Shown in pieces: positions 24,826 through 38,276 of a DNA stretch of 64,000 bases (position 1 is the first letter of the stretch; every line of letters starts with the position of its first letter). A model generated the notes under the pieces. The model was not told where the DNA came from and searched no databases. It saw nothing but the letters and a program-made list of their open reading frames with translations. The stretch is from assembly GCA_027943335.1 (NCBI GenBank), contig BSBK01001572.1, positions 3,610,932 through 3,674,931 on the forward strand, read 5' to 3'. This DNA is from Chamaecyparis obtusa. Taxonomy: Eukaryota; Streptophyta; Pinopsida; Cupressales; Cupressaceae. A program made the translations under genes and the position numbers.

Positions 24826-26090
24826 AGAGGCTCATAGAGCCCCTTATGTAGGGCATCCCAGAGTCAAGAAGATGCATGCAGATTTGAGGGAATTATATCA
24901 TTGGCCAGGAATGAGACAAAACATAGCTGAGATAGTGGCATGATGTCTTGAGTGTCAAAGGGTTAAGGCAGAACATCATCATCCTGGTGGTTTTCTTTAG
25001 CCTCATGAGATACTAGAGTGGAAGTGGGATGTTATTTCCATGGACTTCATCATTGGTCTCCCTATGTCATCTCAGTGTCATGATGCCATCATGGTGATAG
25101 TTGCCAAGTTGACCAAAGTAGCTCACTTCTCATTCATCTGGACCACTTTTATAGGCCCACCAGTAGCATATGTTTTCTTCTGAGATATTGTCAGACTTCA
25201 TGGAATACCTCATAAGATTATTTATGATCAAGATTCTCTCTTCACATCATCCTTCTAGAGGGGATTACATACAGCTTTGGGCACTAAGCTCAATTTTAGC
25301 ACTGCTTATCACCCAGAGACTAATGGTCAGACATAGAGGGTTAATCAGGTGTTGGAGGATATGCTCCACATGTATGTCATGGATCATCAGTCTAGGTGGG
25401 AGGAGTACCTTCATTTGGTTGAGTTTTCCTATGATAATGGGTGTCACACTTCTCTAGGTATGCCTCCCTATTAGGCATTATATGGAAGACCATGCAGGAC
25501 ACCTTTGAGTTGGGAACACATTGAGGATAGAGGCTCTTTAGGTCTCGAGTTAGTGTGAGAGTTGGACCGGCAGGTGTCTTTGATTAGACAACGTCTGAAG
25601 GAAGTACATGATAGATAGAAGAAGTATATAGATGCCAAGAGGGAAGATCATAGTTATCAGGTTGGGGATAGAGTCTTTCTGAGAGTGCGACCACATAAGA
25701 GTCCAATCCATTTTGGAAAGGGCTCTAAGCTTGAACCCAGATTTGTTGGTCCTTTTAAGATTCTTGAGTGGATAAGTCCTATTTCCTATCGTCTTGCTTT
25801 GCCACCTAGCCTGTCACACATCCATGATGTCTTTCATGTGTCAGTATTGAGGAAGTATATTTTTTATGAGTCTCATATCATAGATTGGGATACCTTGCAA
25901 GTGGAGTCAGACAGTCAGTTATCTTTGGAGCCCATCCACATTTTGACATGCTGGACGCTAGTACTTCGAGGCCGAGAGCTGGACCAGGTTAGGGTCTAGT
26001 GAGATTTCTATGATGAGGTTATGACATCATGAGATGATGTAGTGTAGATGAGAGCACAATACCCCCATATTTTTTATGAACTCTAGGAGG
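24826..26090 (+). pseudogene. G1 integrase and C-terminal GPF/chromodomain-like tail, broken
   Basis: A frameshift after about 24750 moves integrase to another frame. Visible: HPRVKKMHADLRELYHWPG with CLECQ (HHCC zinc domain), [11 protein letters not shown] (first D), DQDSLFTSSF (second D) and YHPETNGQT. The third catalytic residue E is replaced by a TAG. Then LVEFSYDNG, VGPFKILEW (GPF motif), LPPSLSHIHDVFHVS and a tail ending YPHIFYEL as in Tekay-type chromoviruses. The TAG at 25616-25618 is shared with G2. Confidence 0.8.
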
Positions 26091-26100
26091 AAGTTCATGC

Positions 26101-26114
26101 CTAGGGGGGGACGA
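26101..26114 (+). promoter_or_regulatory. G1 polypurine tract
   Basis: CTAGGGGGGGACGA immediately precedes the 3' LTR. The G-run is the plus-strand primer. Confidence 0.8.
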
Positions 26115-29100
26115 TGTGAGGCCTCACCCTGAGTTCATCATAGTCTTTCAATTTCTGCACTAGGGATAGACCTACTTGATACTATATGTTGATGCTTTTT
26201 GGTTTATAGATACTTTATGTGATGGATTTCTTTATCTTCATAGTGCCTAGATGCACATTATGATATGTTATTATGATGATTACTATGATATCCTTATAAT
26301 TCAACATTATGGTTAATATGTTTCTTATGAATGTTAGGATGTTTTGATAAAATTTAAATTATGTGATTAATTAGGAGATGAATGATTAATGCTATTATGT
26401 TTCTAAGAGCTTTATCAAGTATTAAATTTATTTCATTACATAATAAGTTATATATGTTTTCACAAATGAATTATTATGTGATGTGAATTATGACTTAATT
26501 AGAGATATTGCAAATGAATTATCTTGATCATTAATGTTATGAATTTACATGTATATTTTCTTGGACTACTAATGTTGGACTTTAGTGTGTAGGGAATTAG
26601 ACCATGGTAAATTTGGAGAACCAAAGCATAGACACAGTTCATTTTGTTAGCCAAGGTTACATCTAATAAGATACAAAATGTCATTGTGAAGTATTTTATT
26701 TGTGAATGTTATGTGCATGTGTGTATCTAATTAATATGTTTAAAGTGTAATGTTAATTATTTTTTACGATGCCCAAGTGGATATGCCACATGGCTTGTTA
26801 TGTGTCATTCTTGTTGTGTCACTTGACACTTATATGTGTACTTGTGGCTATGACATGTCCACTTGGGGATTGGATCCCCATCAACCTAGGATAGTACCAT
26901 GAGCATTTCCATGTGAAATTCTTTGGTTAGGAAGCTCGAGGTAGTGTCACCACAAGGATTTCAAATTTGAACTTAACATGCACTTTTGGGGGGTTAAAAA
27001 GGTGCCTAGGGGAGTGTTTAGGCCATTTTTAGTTAGCCCACTTGGTATACCTATGGGTAAGGGTAATTTTTAACCATAGGAAAACCCATAGTTGACCAAA
27101 AGGCCCATCTAAAAGTTGGTTTTCCAAGATGGCCAAAAATCAACTTTTGGGACCATCTTTTGGTAAGAACACCACCCATTAGAAAGGAATTCCTTATCCC
27201 ACCTTTTAAGCTTACCTTTGTAAGAGACCAATTTTGGAAACCTTGTAAGGTACTTAGGGAAGACCACCCAATTAGAATGTAACCTTATCCCTAAGATTTT
27301 GTGGGGAGATGTGTGGAGGCCTTTTTATAGGGGACTCTTCTTTTGGAAAAGTTTGAACACCCACTCTCTAACTTAGAGACATTGCTAATTTTGAAGAAGG
27401 GGACTTAGGAAAAGAGGAGGCTCTTCATTAAATATCTTCCATAATCTTGGATCTAGGTCAGTGGCTCCACTTGAAATTCTCATGTAATTTTTTTTCTTGT
27501 GTGTATGAGAAATTTGGAAGTTTGTTTCTTCATGTTGCTAGATGTTGAAGATCTTGTGCTTTTATGTTATTAGATAAGTATGTAAATCTCGTACTTGATG
27601 TTGTGTAAGTATTTTTGTGTTTGGTAATGTGAAGATTTATGTTTTAGAATTCTTGTTTTGTGATGTTCTATGGGAGACTCAAGGCCACACTCACCCATGG
27701 TTGAAAGAGTAGCCTTGGGGGTGAAGGGTTTTTCTTTGGATAGCCATGGGTGTAGAGTCTCTCCTTGGGAAGGAGAAGGAAGAAAGGATGGATGTATGGG
27801 CTTCATGTAGCCATTTCTCTCTTGTTTATTCTGGGGGTCATAACAGATTTGTAAGGCTTGAAGCCTTGGGGGACATAAGGGATTTTATTGAGTTGTGAGA
27901 ATGTGTTTAAGTTGTGTATTTGGGAAATCCATGTGTAGTCTTGTCTCATGTGTTTGGAAATGAGCTTTCTCCCCTTGGTATTTAGTCCACCTTCACCCCA
28001 AGATTTGGGTCATTGTGAGACCCATTGTTCTTAACCTTGGAAGGGAGTTTTATGTGTTGTAGATTCTTTTGATTTTTTATTGTTGTTTGGATTTGTATGT
28101 TTGTAATCCCGTATATGTGTTGGTTCCCCTAGCTCGGTGGTGGCTTCTTAGAAGCCTAGGTTGGGAGGTGAGCATCCTATGGTTTATCCATTGAAGACTT
28201 CATGTTTGAAGTTTTATTCTTGAAGAGAGAGGATGATCATTTGTATTTTGTTTCTATGTAAGGTGTAGTAGCTATCTCATGTTTAAAAGAGTCCTATTGG
28301 GATCTCATTTTGAATATTTGTAATAATGTTTTATGTTGAGTAACTAAGTAGAAGTTTTCATTGATAGTTCCACTTGTTAAAGAATACATTTTACCATCAT
28401 AAGTACACTTTATGAATTAGAAGACATGAATGTTTAGTAGTGTTTCTTATCAATGTAAATGTCGAATCCTTCTCTCTCTTTCCCTAAGATAATGATTGAG
28501 TGCATAAACTATTTTCTATACCTTTTATTATGGTTAATGAGTAAATGCTTGTGTCAGTAAAGTTTGTTGCTTGTAAAAGAGTTTCATATTTGTAGTGAGA
28601 TTACTATTTTGAAAGGGCTTGAAAAAGTATTTTTTAAGTGTTTCTTAAAATGATTATGAATAGAAATGACTATGAAGTTTCTAGGGATAAATAGGTTTTT
28701 ATAGAATTGTTAAAGATTAAATAGGTGATATAGTTGTTTTTAAAACAATAGAAAGAAATCTGTTCATAGTGTTACAATGCTTTCATAAAACAAGCTTCTA
28801 TGAAATACGTTAATAAAATTTTAATTATGTTTGGTTGTCTTAAAAAGAAAAGAAAAATATAGCATGTTCATCTTTTACTTTGTTGGAATGATAAATTTAT
28901 TGTTTAGAATTTTACTACACCTCATTGAAATTTTATTTAAATCTTATTGAAAAGTGCTCATTGACAAATCTTGAAACTAAATCCATATAAATGAATATGT
29001 ACAGTTAATATGTTTAATCATACAATACTAGATTAGTTATCATATAAATGGTTATGCCAATGCACATGTTTTTAGACTTAAATCTAAAAACCCACAAAAA

Positions 29101-30769
29101 AAATACTATGAAACTAAATATACTTTAGGTGTTAATCTAACTATTATCTTTTTTTTACCTTATAATAAAAGAAACTATTCTTTAAAAAAATAAAATAATA
29201 TATATTCTTTATGAAGTTTGTTCATTGCTATGTTTTAAAAAAAGACATATATATTATATAAAATATAAAATATAATATATAAAATACATTATATAATATA
29301 TATAAAAAAACTTATTAGAAAAAAATTTAAAAAATTATATTAAATAAATTATTAAAAAAATTTAATTAAAAAAAAATTTAAATAATTTTTTTTGGGAGGC
29401 CGGCCTTAGCTGCACCCCTTCCCCCCCCTCTTTCCTAACTGTCGTGAGAGAACTCACGAACTGCATAGCCAAGTTGTGCAGGCCGCGAGAGTGCCCACGA
29501 CAACACAACAAGACTGTGCAGGCCTTGGGCAAGCCCGTGACTGCACAACCTTGTTGTGCAGGCCACGGGGCAGGTTGAGACCCACTTTGCGGGAACGACC
29601 GGAGAGTAGAGCCTTTGGGTCCCTCCCTAAAAAAATGTATTTGTTTTTCTTTTTTTCTATTATAATAACAGTCAACAATAAAATAAAAAAATAGAAAAGA
29701 AGAAAGATCATTGCTTCAACAAAAAACTTATGTTCTTATAATAGATTTTTGAATACCCAATGGGTATTGGAATTCAATCTTTAAAACACAAAAGTAAAGA
29801 CTTGTATACTTGCGTGCTTGGAAGACCTCCATTCATGGGTAGCTTTGAGCTAATGTAAGAGGTATATTCATAGGCATATATACATCTAGTATATATGAAT
29901 ATGAGTATACCTCTTGCATATGTGTCTTCTCCATTGCTAATTTTTCCTCATCCTTGCAAACAAAATAAAAGAGACTAAAAAAAAATAGCCCTCTCCATTA
30001 GGGTTTGATATGGGAAAGATTTTGTGGCCAAATGAGAAGAAAATGGGAGTTTTGGTATTTTACCATATCTATCCTAACCCTAAATCTGAAATTAGGGTTA
30101 CGGTAGATGTGTCAACCCTCTTGACCATATTTTTGGAATTAACTTTTCCCTCCCATTTTGTTTTTTTGACTTGTCTTGTATTTTATCATTTTTCTTTAAC
30201 TATTAGTGTTTGTTATTTACTTGTTCATTATGATTTTTTTAACTTTTGGTGGGAGGTGGGATTTAAATCCCATTATGCTTATTGTTTTTTTTTTAATTTT
30301 TAATTTTTCCCTTTTGGAGAATAATTTACTTATTCTCTTAAGTATTTGGTTATTAATTAAACTCTTCATTTTGGGAAAATTTAATTAGCTAATAAATTTT
30401 TTGCATAAATTTAAATTATATTATTTTAATAAAGTAAATTTTTAAAAGGAGACCCTTACTGGATTAATTTAATTTTAGTTGATAACAAAATTTATTTCAA
30501 AGTTTATATTAATTAAATTTTATTGGATATCATATGTGTATGGGTTATTTAAATATGAAAGTTATTTAATTACAACTTGTGGTAGAACTTAGTATAGAGA
30601 GAAAACTTGGATCAATTAAAGCAATGCTATTTCTATTCAAAGGTGTTTTTCTAACTTCTCGTAAGTCAACCTTAAATATAATAATAATAAAACACTTTAA
30701 TTAATTTTTATAACTTAAACAAGAAAAAAAAATTAGTGTGTTTTTGCTTGTAGAAATATGGGCATGACA
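26115..30769 (+). repeat. 3' LTR of G1 (4655 bp)
   Basis: Same ends and landmark order as the 5' LTR, with substitutions and small indels throughout. Three rather than four 40-bp hairpin units (29461-29580). Hairpin block kept at 28142-28156. It is followed by AGCTA and the satellite. Confidence 0.9.
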
Positions 30770-33700
30770 AGCTACAAACATTGTACCAACTTTCTTGCTT
30801 TGACCAAACTTTGACCTTCTGTATCTTGAGAAGCGTGGCTCTGTTTCTCAAGATTCAAGGTGTTTTTTGGTTCATCTCGATGAGATCTTCAATTTGAAAC
30901 CACTTTAACAAGATTTGGAAATGGTCAAATTTTTAGCTACAAATACTGTATTGACATCTTGCTTTGACCAAACTTTGACCCTCTGTATTTTGAGAAGAGA
31001 GGCTCCATTTTTTAAGACTCAAGGTGGTTTTTAGTTCATCTCTATGAGATCTTCAATTTGAGACCACTTTCACTAGATTTGGAAATGGTCAAATTTTTAG
31101 CTACGAACATTGTACTGAGTTCTTTTCTTTGACCAAACTTTGACTGTCCATATCTTGAGAAGAGAGGCTCTACTTTTCAAGATTCAAGATGTTTTTTGGT
31201 TCATCTCGATATAATCTTCAATTTGAGACCACTTTCACTAGATTTGGAAACGGTCAAATGTTTAGCTACAAACACTGTACTGACTTCCTTACTCTGACCA
31301 AATTTTGACCTTCTGTCTCTTGAGAAGAGAGGCTCCATTTTTTAAGATTTAAGGTAGTTTTTGGATCATCTCGACAAGATCTTCAAATTGAGACCACTTT
31401 CACCAGATTTGGAAACGGTCAAAATTTTAGCTACGAACACTATACTGACTTCCTTGCTTTGACCAAACTTTGACCATTTGTATCTTGAGAAGAGAGCCTC
31501 CATTTTTCAAGATTCAAGCTATTTTGTGGTTCATCTCGATGAGATCTTCGATTTGAGACCACTTTCACCAGATTTAGAAATGGTCAAATATTTAGCTACA
31601 AACACTGTACTGACTTCCATGCTTTGACAAAAATTTTGACCGTAACTTGAGAAGAGAGGCTCTATTTTTCAAAATTCAAGGTGCTTTTTGGTTCATCTCA
31701 ACAAGATCTTTGATTTGAGACCACTTTCACCATATTTGGAAAAGGTCAAATTTTTAGCTATGAACACTATACCGACTTCCTTGCTTTGACAAAACTTTGA
31801 CTGTCTATATCTTAAGAAGAGAGGCTCTATTTTTCAAGATTAAAGGTGTGTTTTGGTTCATCTTGACAAGATATTTGATTTGAGACCACTTTCACCAGAT
31901 TTGGAAATGGTCAAATTTTCAGCTACGAGCACTGTACTGACTTCCTTTCTTTGACCAAACTTTGACCATCTATATCTTGAAAAGACAGGCTCCATTTTTC
32001 AAGATTCAAGGTATTTTTTGGTTCATCTCGATGAGATCTTTGATTTGAGACCATTTTCACCAGATTTGGAAATGGTCAAAGTTTTAGCTATGAACACTGT
32101 ACTGACTTCCTTCCTTTGACCAAACTTTGACTATCTGTATCTTGAGAAGAGAGGCTCCATTTTTCAAGATTCAATGTGTTTTTTGTTTCATCTCGATGAG
32201 ATCTTTGATTTGGGACCACTTTTACCATATTTAGAAATGGTCAAATTTTTAGCTACAAGCACTGTATAAATTTCCTCACTTTGACCAAACTTTGACCATC
32301 TGTATCGTGAGAAGAAAAGCTCTTTTATTTAAGATTTAAGGTTTTTTTTAGTTCCTCTCAATGAGATCTTCGATTTGAGACCACTTTCACCAGATTTGGA
32401 AATGCTCAAACTTTTAGCTACGAGCATTGTACTGACTTCGTTGATTTGACCAAACATTGAGCATCTGTATCTTGAGAAGAGTGGCTCCATTTTTCAAGAT
32501 TCAAAGTGTTTTTTTCTTCATCTCGATGAGATCTTTGATTTGAGGCCACTTTCACCAGATTTGAAAATAGTCAAATTTTTAGCTATGAACACTGCATTGA
32601 CTTCCTTGCTTTGACTAAACTTTGACCATCCATATATTGAGAAGAGAGGCTTTATTTTTCAATATTCAAGGTGTTTTTTGGTTCATCTTAACGAGATCTT
32701 TAATTTGAGACCACTTTCACCAGATTTGGAAATGGTCATTTTTTAGCTATGAACACTGTACTGACTTCTTTTCTTTGAAAAAACTTTGACTATCCGTATC
32801 TTGAGAAGACAGGCTCCATTTTTCAAGATTCAAGGTGGTTTTTGGTTCATCTCGATGAGATCTTCGATTTGAGACCACTTTCATCAAATTTGGAAATGGT
32901 CAAATTTTTAGTTATGAACACTATACTGGCTTCCTTTCTTTGACCAAACTTTGACCGTCTATATATTGAGAAGAGAGTCTCCATTTTTTAAGATTCAAGG
33001 TGTTTTTTGGTTCATCTCAATCAAATCTTTGATTTGAGACCACTTTCACTAGATTTGGAAATGGTCAAATGTTTAGCTACGAATGTTGTACTAACTTCCT
33101 TGCTTTGACCAAAATATGACCATCTGTATCTTGAGAAGAGAGGCTCTATTTTTCAAGATTCAAGGTGTTTTTTGGTTCATCTCGATGAGATCCTGAATTT
33201 GAGACCACTTTCACGTGATTTGGAAATGGACAAATATTTAGCTATGAACATTGTACTGACTGCCTTGCTTTGACCAAACTTTGATCGTCTGTATCTTGAG
33301 AAGAGAGGCTTCATTTTTCAAGATTCAAGGTGTTTTTTCTTTCATCTCCACAAGATCTTCTATTTGAGACCACTTTCACCAGATTTGGAAATGGTCAAAT
33401 TTTTAGCTACGAACACTGTACTGACTTCCTTTCTTTGACAAAATTTTGACGAACTGTATCTTGAGAAGAGGCTCCATTTTTATAGATTCAAGGTGTTTTT
33501 TGGTTCATCTTGACGAGATCTTCGATTTGAGACCACTTTCATGAGATTTGGAAATGGTCAAATTTTTACTTACAAACATTGTACTAACTTCCTTGCTTTG
33601 ACCAAACTTTAACTGTCCGTATCTAGAGAAGAGAGACTCTATCTTTCAACATTCAAGGTGTTTTTTGGTTCATCTCGGTGAGATCTTCGATTTGAGACCA

Positions 33701-36700
33701 CTTTCACTAGTTTTGAAAATGATCAAATTTTTACCTACAAACACTATACTGACTTCCTTTCTTTGACCAAACTTTGACCTTCCGTATCTTGAGAAGAAAC
33801 ACTTTATTTTTTAATATTCAAGGTGTTTTTTGGTTCATCTTGATGAGATCTTTGATTTGAGACCACTTTCACTAGATTTAGAAGCGTTAAAAGTTTTAGC
33901 TACGAACACTATACTGACTTCCTTGCTTTAACCAAACTTTGACCATCCGTATATTGAGAAGAGATGCTATATTTTTTAAGATTGAAGGTGTTTTTTGGTT
34001 TATCTCCATGAGATCTTTGTTTTGAGACCACTTTCACCAGATTTGGAAATGGTCAAATTTTTAGCTATGAACACTGTACTGACTTCCTTTCTTTGACCAA
34101 ACTTTGACTTTTTGTATCTTGAAAAGAGAGGCTCCATTTTTCAAGATTCAAGGTGGTTTTTGGTTCATCTCGACAAGATCTTTGATTTGAGGCCACTTTC
34201 ACTAGATTTGGAAATGGTCAAACTTTTAGCTACGAACATTGTACTAACTTCCTTTCTTTGACCAAACTTTAACTATCTGTATCTTGAGAAGAGAGACTCC
34301 ATTTTTCAAGATTCAAGGTGTTTTTTGGTTCATCTCGATGAGATCTTCAATTTGAGACCACTTTCACCAGATTTGGAAACGGTCAAATTTTTAACTACGA
34401 ACACTGTACTGACTTCCTTGCTTTGACCAAAGTTTAACCATCTGTATCTTAATAAGAGAGGCTCAATTTTTCAAGATTCAAGGTGTTTTTCGGTTCATCT
34501 AGATGAGATCTTTGATTTGAGACCACTTTCACTAGATTTGGAAATGATCAAACTTTTAGCTATGAACAATGTATTAACTTCCTTTCTTTGACCAAAGTTT
34601 GACCATTTGTATCTTGAGAGAGAGGCTCCATTTTTTGAGATTCAAGGTGTTTTTTGGTTCATCTCAAAGAGATCATCGATTTGAGATCACTTTTACCAGA
34701 TTTGGAAATGATCAAATTTTTAGCTATGAACACTTTATTGACTTCCTTCCTTTGAGAAAACTTTGACCATCTGTATCTTGATAAGAGAGGCTCCAATTTT
34801 CAAGATTCAAGGTGTTTTTGGGTTCATCTCGATGAGATCTTTGATTTGAGACCACTTTCACTAGATTTGGAAATGGTCAAATTTTTAGCTACGAACACTT
34901 TACTGACTTCCTTCCTTTGACCAAACTTTGACAATCTGTATCTTGAGAAGAGAGGCTCCATTTTTCAAGATTCAAGGTGTTTTTTGGTTCATCTCGACGA
35001 GATCTTTGATTTGAGACCACTTTCACCAGATTTGGAAATGGTGAAATTTGTAGCTACGAACACTGTATCGACTTCCTTCCTTTGACCAAACTTTGACGAT
35101 CAGTATCTTGAGAAGAGAGGTTCCATTTTCTAAGATTCAAGGTGTTTTTTAGTTCATCTCAACAAGATCTTTAATTTGAGACCACTTTCACTATATTTTG
35201 AAATGGTCAAATTTTTAGCTATGAACACTATACTGACTTCCTTGCTTTGACCAAACTTTGATTGTCTGTAAATTGAGAAGAGAGGCTCTGATTTTTGAGA
35301 TTCAAGATATTTTTTGGTTCATCTCCATGAGATCTTTGATTTGAGACCACTCAACAGATTTAGAAACGGTCAAATTTTTTGCTACGAACACTATACTGAC
35401 TTCCTTACTTTGACCAAACTTTGACCATCTATATCTTGAGAAGGGAGGTTCCATTTTTTAAGATTTAAGGTGTTTTTAGGTTCATGTCCATGAGATATTT
35501 GATTTGAGACCAATTTCATTAGATTTGAAAATGGTGAAATTGTTAGCTATGAACAATGTACTGACTTCCTTTCTTTGACCAAATTTTGACCCTTTGTATC
35601 TTGAGAAGAGATGCTCTATTTTCCAAGATTCAAGCTGGTTTTTGGTTCATCTCAATGAGATCTTTGATTTGAGACCACTTTCACTAGATTTAGAAATGTT
35701 CAAATTTTTAGCTACAAACATTGTACTGACTTCCATGCTTTGACCAAACTTTGACCATCCGTATCTTGAGAAGAGAGGATCTATTCTTCAAGAATCAAGG
35801 TGTTTTTTGGTTCATCTCGATGAGATCTTTGATTTGAGATCACTTTCAGGAGATTTGGAAACTGTCAAATGTTTAGCTACAAACACTATACTGACTTCCT
35901 TTCTTTGACCAAACTTTGACCATCTGTATCTTGAGAAGAGAGGCTTCATTTTTCAAAATTCAAGGTATTTTTTGGTTCATCTCGACAAGATTTTTGATTT
36001 GAGACCACTATCACTAGATTTGAAAATGGTCAAATTTTTAGCTACGAACACTGTACTGACTTCCTTGCTTTGACAAAACTTTGATCATCATTATCTTGAG
36101 AAGAGAGGCTCCATTTTTCAAGTTTCAAGGTGTTTTTTGGTTCTTCTCGATGAGATCTTTGATTAGAGATCACTTTCACCATATTTGGAAATGGTCAAAT
36201 ATTTAGATACGAACATTGTACTGACTTCTTTGCTTTGACCGAAATTTGATAGTTTGTATCTTGAGAAGAGAGGCTTTTTTTTTCAATATTCAAGGTGTTT
36301 TTTGGTTCATCTCGATGAGATCTTTGATTTGAGACCACTTTCACCAAATTTAGAAATGGTCAAATTTTTTGCTATGAATGCTTTACTGACTTCTTTGCTT
36401 TGACCAAACTTTGACCATTCGTATATTGAGAAGAGAGGCTATGCTTTTCAAGATTGAAGGTGGTTTTTGGTTCATCTCGATGAGATCTTTTATTTGAGAC
36501 CACTGTCACCAAATTTGGAAACGGTCAAATTTTTAGCTACGAATACTATACTGACTTCCTTTCTTTGAACAAACTTTGTCTATCCATATCTTGAGAAGAG
36601 AGGATGCATTTTTCAAGATTCAAGGTGGTTTTTAGTTCATCTCAAGGAGATCTTTGATTTGAGACCAATTTTACCAGATTTGGAAATGGTCAAACTTTTA

Positions 36701-36711
36701 GCTACAAACAT
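30770..36711 (+). repeat. 165-bp satellite array, middle segment
   Basis: About 36 monomers; spacing checked as 165 bp (for example the 'ccagatttgg' / 'ctagatttgg' word at 34366 and 34531). The first bases are the AGCTA duplication of G1; the last 5 (AACAT) abut the copia element. Monomers differ at scattered sites, above all at CpG positions. No gene is seen. Confidence 0.95.
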
Positions 36712-38207
36712 TGTTGGAAACTATAATTGAAACCATTGTTGTATTGTCATTGATGTCAAACCTTACCTGATAAGACTGTTGCTCCTTAGGAAAGTACTAT
36801 ATCTATTTGAGTGTTGCTAAGGGGCTAAGCAAGGTTGGTAACAATAGCACCTAGGGAAAGGTTGAGTTATCTTGATACTACAAAGTGTACTTGACTATGT
36901 TGCACAATGATGAGATAATGTATTGTTTATCTTAGTAAGACTGAAGACTAAACTGGTAGGCTTAACCGAGTAAAGAATGGAAAAATCATGTTTAAGCCGA
37001 GTAATGTTAGTGTCGACCGAGTTAGTATATGCTGAGCAAAATTATAGTGTTGACCGAGCATCAGTAAATTGTCAAGGAAGACAGTGTAAGCTGAGGATAC
37101 AGTTTTAGTAATGACCAAGCTTTCTACATGAAGATCGAGTGAATAATAACAGTATTGACCGAGCATCAACAATTTTATATTTGAAGAGAATTTAATTTTG
37201 GAGCTGACATTGTTGAATTTTTGGATTATGTAAAATGTGTTGACTTTATTTATTGATTGTTTGGAAGCATTAAATGCATTGTAAAACATTTTATTATAAA
37301 TCTTTAAGAGATTTGAGATGATTCAAGAAAAGGAGTCGAAGAATATGAAGGGGGTAGATTTAATGAATCTGACCTAAGCCTAAGATCTACGAATGAGATT
37401 GAGTGGCAAAAGATGAGTTAACCTAATTGAGGAAAATATAAGGGAACCTGAGCATTTTGATATGCATGTACATGGAGAACAGAGAATGCTAAAATGAGAA
37501 AGTTTTATTGACTGAATAAGTAGAAAAGGCTGAAGGAGAATTGTGGTGATTGCTTGAAGAAAAGTTCTGAGCAGATCAGAGATGGAAATGGTAAAGTTTC
37601 AAAGTCAGTAAACTAGCATTAGTGTATGGAATTGGATTTGATATTTGCAAAGTGAGTTGTATATTTTTCAAATAATACTGCTGCTACTTTCTAACCATTG
37701 TAATAGTCAAAATCCTTTTAACAGAGGTTGACCTAACAGTCATACATTAAATTCTTTGAACAAGTTTACATTCTAATGGAGTGTATGTAAGTCCTATGAC
37801 TAGGCTCACTTTTAACAGGGTGATTGAAATCCTTTAACCGGGTCACACCTGACAGTGTGTATTGTAACCTTTGATAGGGTTGGCTTTTTACCGAGCTCAC
37901 TTCAGAAGAGTGAAAATAATAGTAGCATGTTACAAAGTGGTTTTTCCCAAATTGGGTTTCCACTATAAATCCTGGTGTTAATACTTGTGTGAATGTTTTG
38001 GTTTGAACATTACTATGTTTTGCAAGTTAAGTTACAGCTGGGTAGTGGACTGCATTGTTAGATGCTTCTATTATTGAATCAGTGATGATTGAGTTTTTTT
38101 TGGTTTTGGATCTGATTTAAGGATAAGTTTTTGAGATTGTTTTATACATCAGGACCTGAGAACAACTTATTCACTGCCCCTCTCTTTTGTTCTAAATCAT
38201 ATTAACA
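36712..38207 (+). repeat. 5' LTR of copia element (1496 bp)
   Basis: It opens TGTTGGAAACTATAATTG and ends ATATTAACA. Between 36965 and 37160 it has a cluster of CCGAG-type words (ACCGAG 36965, GCCGAG 36996, ACCGAG at about 37016 and 37053, and eroded CTGAG/CCAAG/TCGAG forms) about 15-30 bases apart, some extended to CCGAGCATCA. Confidence 0.9.
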
Positions 38208-38209
38208 AT

Positions 38210-38221
38210 TGGTATCAGAGC
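38210..38221 (+). promoter_or_regulatory. Copia primer binding site (initiator tRNA-Met)
   Basis: TGGTATCAGAGC two bases after the 5' LTR. Confidence 0.9.
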
Positions 38222-38276
38222 TTTGTTTCTTATTATTCATGTTGACAGATATCAAGTTTAAAGGGGCTTGAAGCAA

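Larger units (their letters stand above)
16519..30769 (+). mobile_element. Ty3/gypsy element G1, Tekay/Del-like, decayed full length
   Basis: A 14,251-bp element with 4.7-kb LTRs, primer binding site, polypurine tract and 5-bp duplication AGCTA. The internal 4.86 kb has the gypsy order gag, protease, RT, RNase H, integrase, followed by a GPF motif and a C-terminal tail (LRGRELDQVRV...YPHIF) like the chromodomain-related end of Tekay/Del chromoviruses. That lineage call is inference. Many in-frame stops and at least two frameshifts make it non-autonomous. LTR pair divergence is a few percent by eye, so the insertion is old. Confidence 0.9.
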
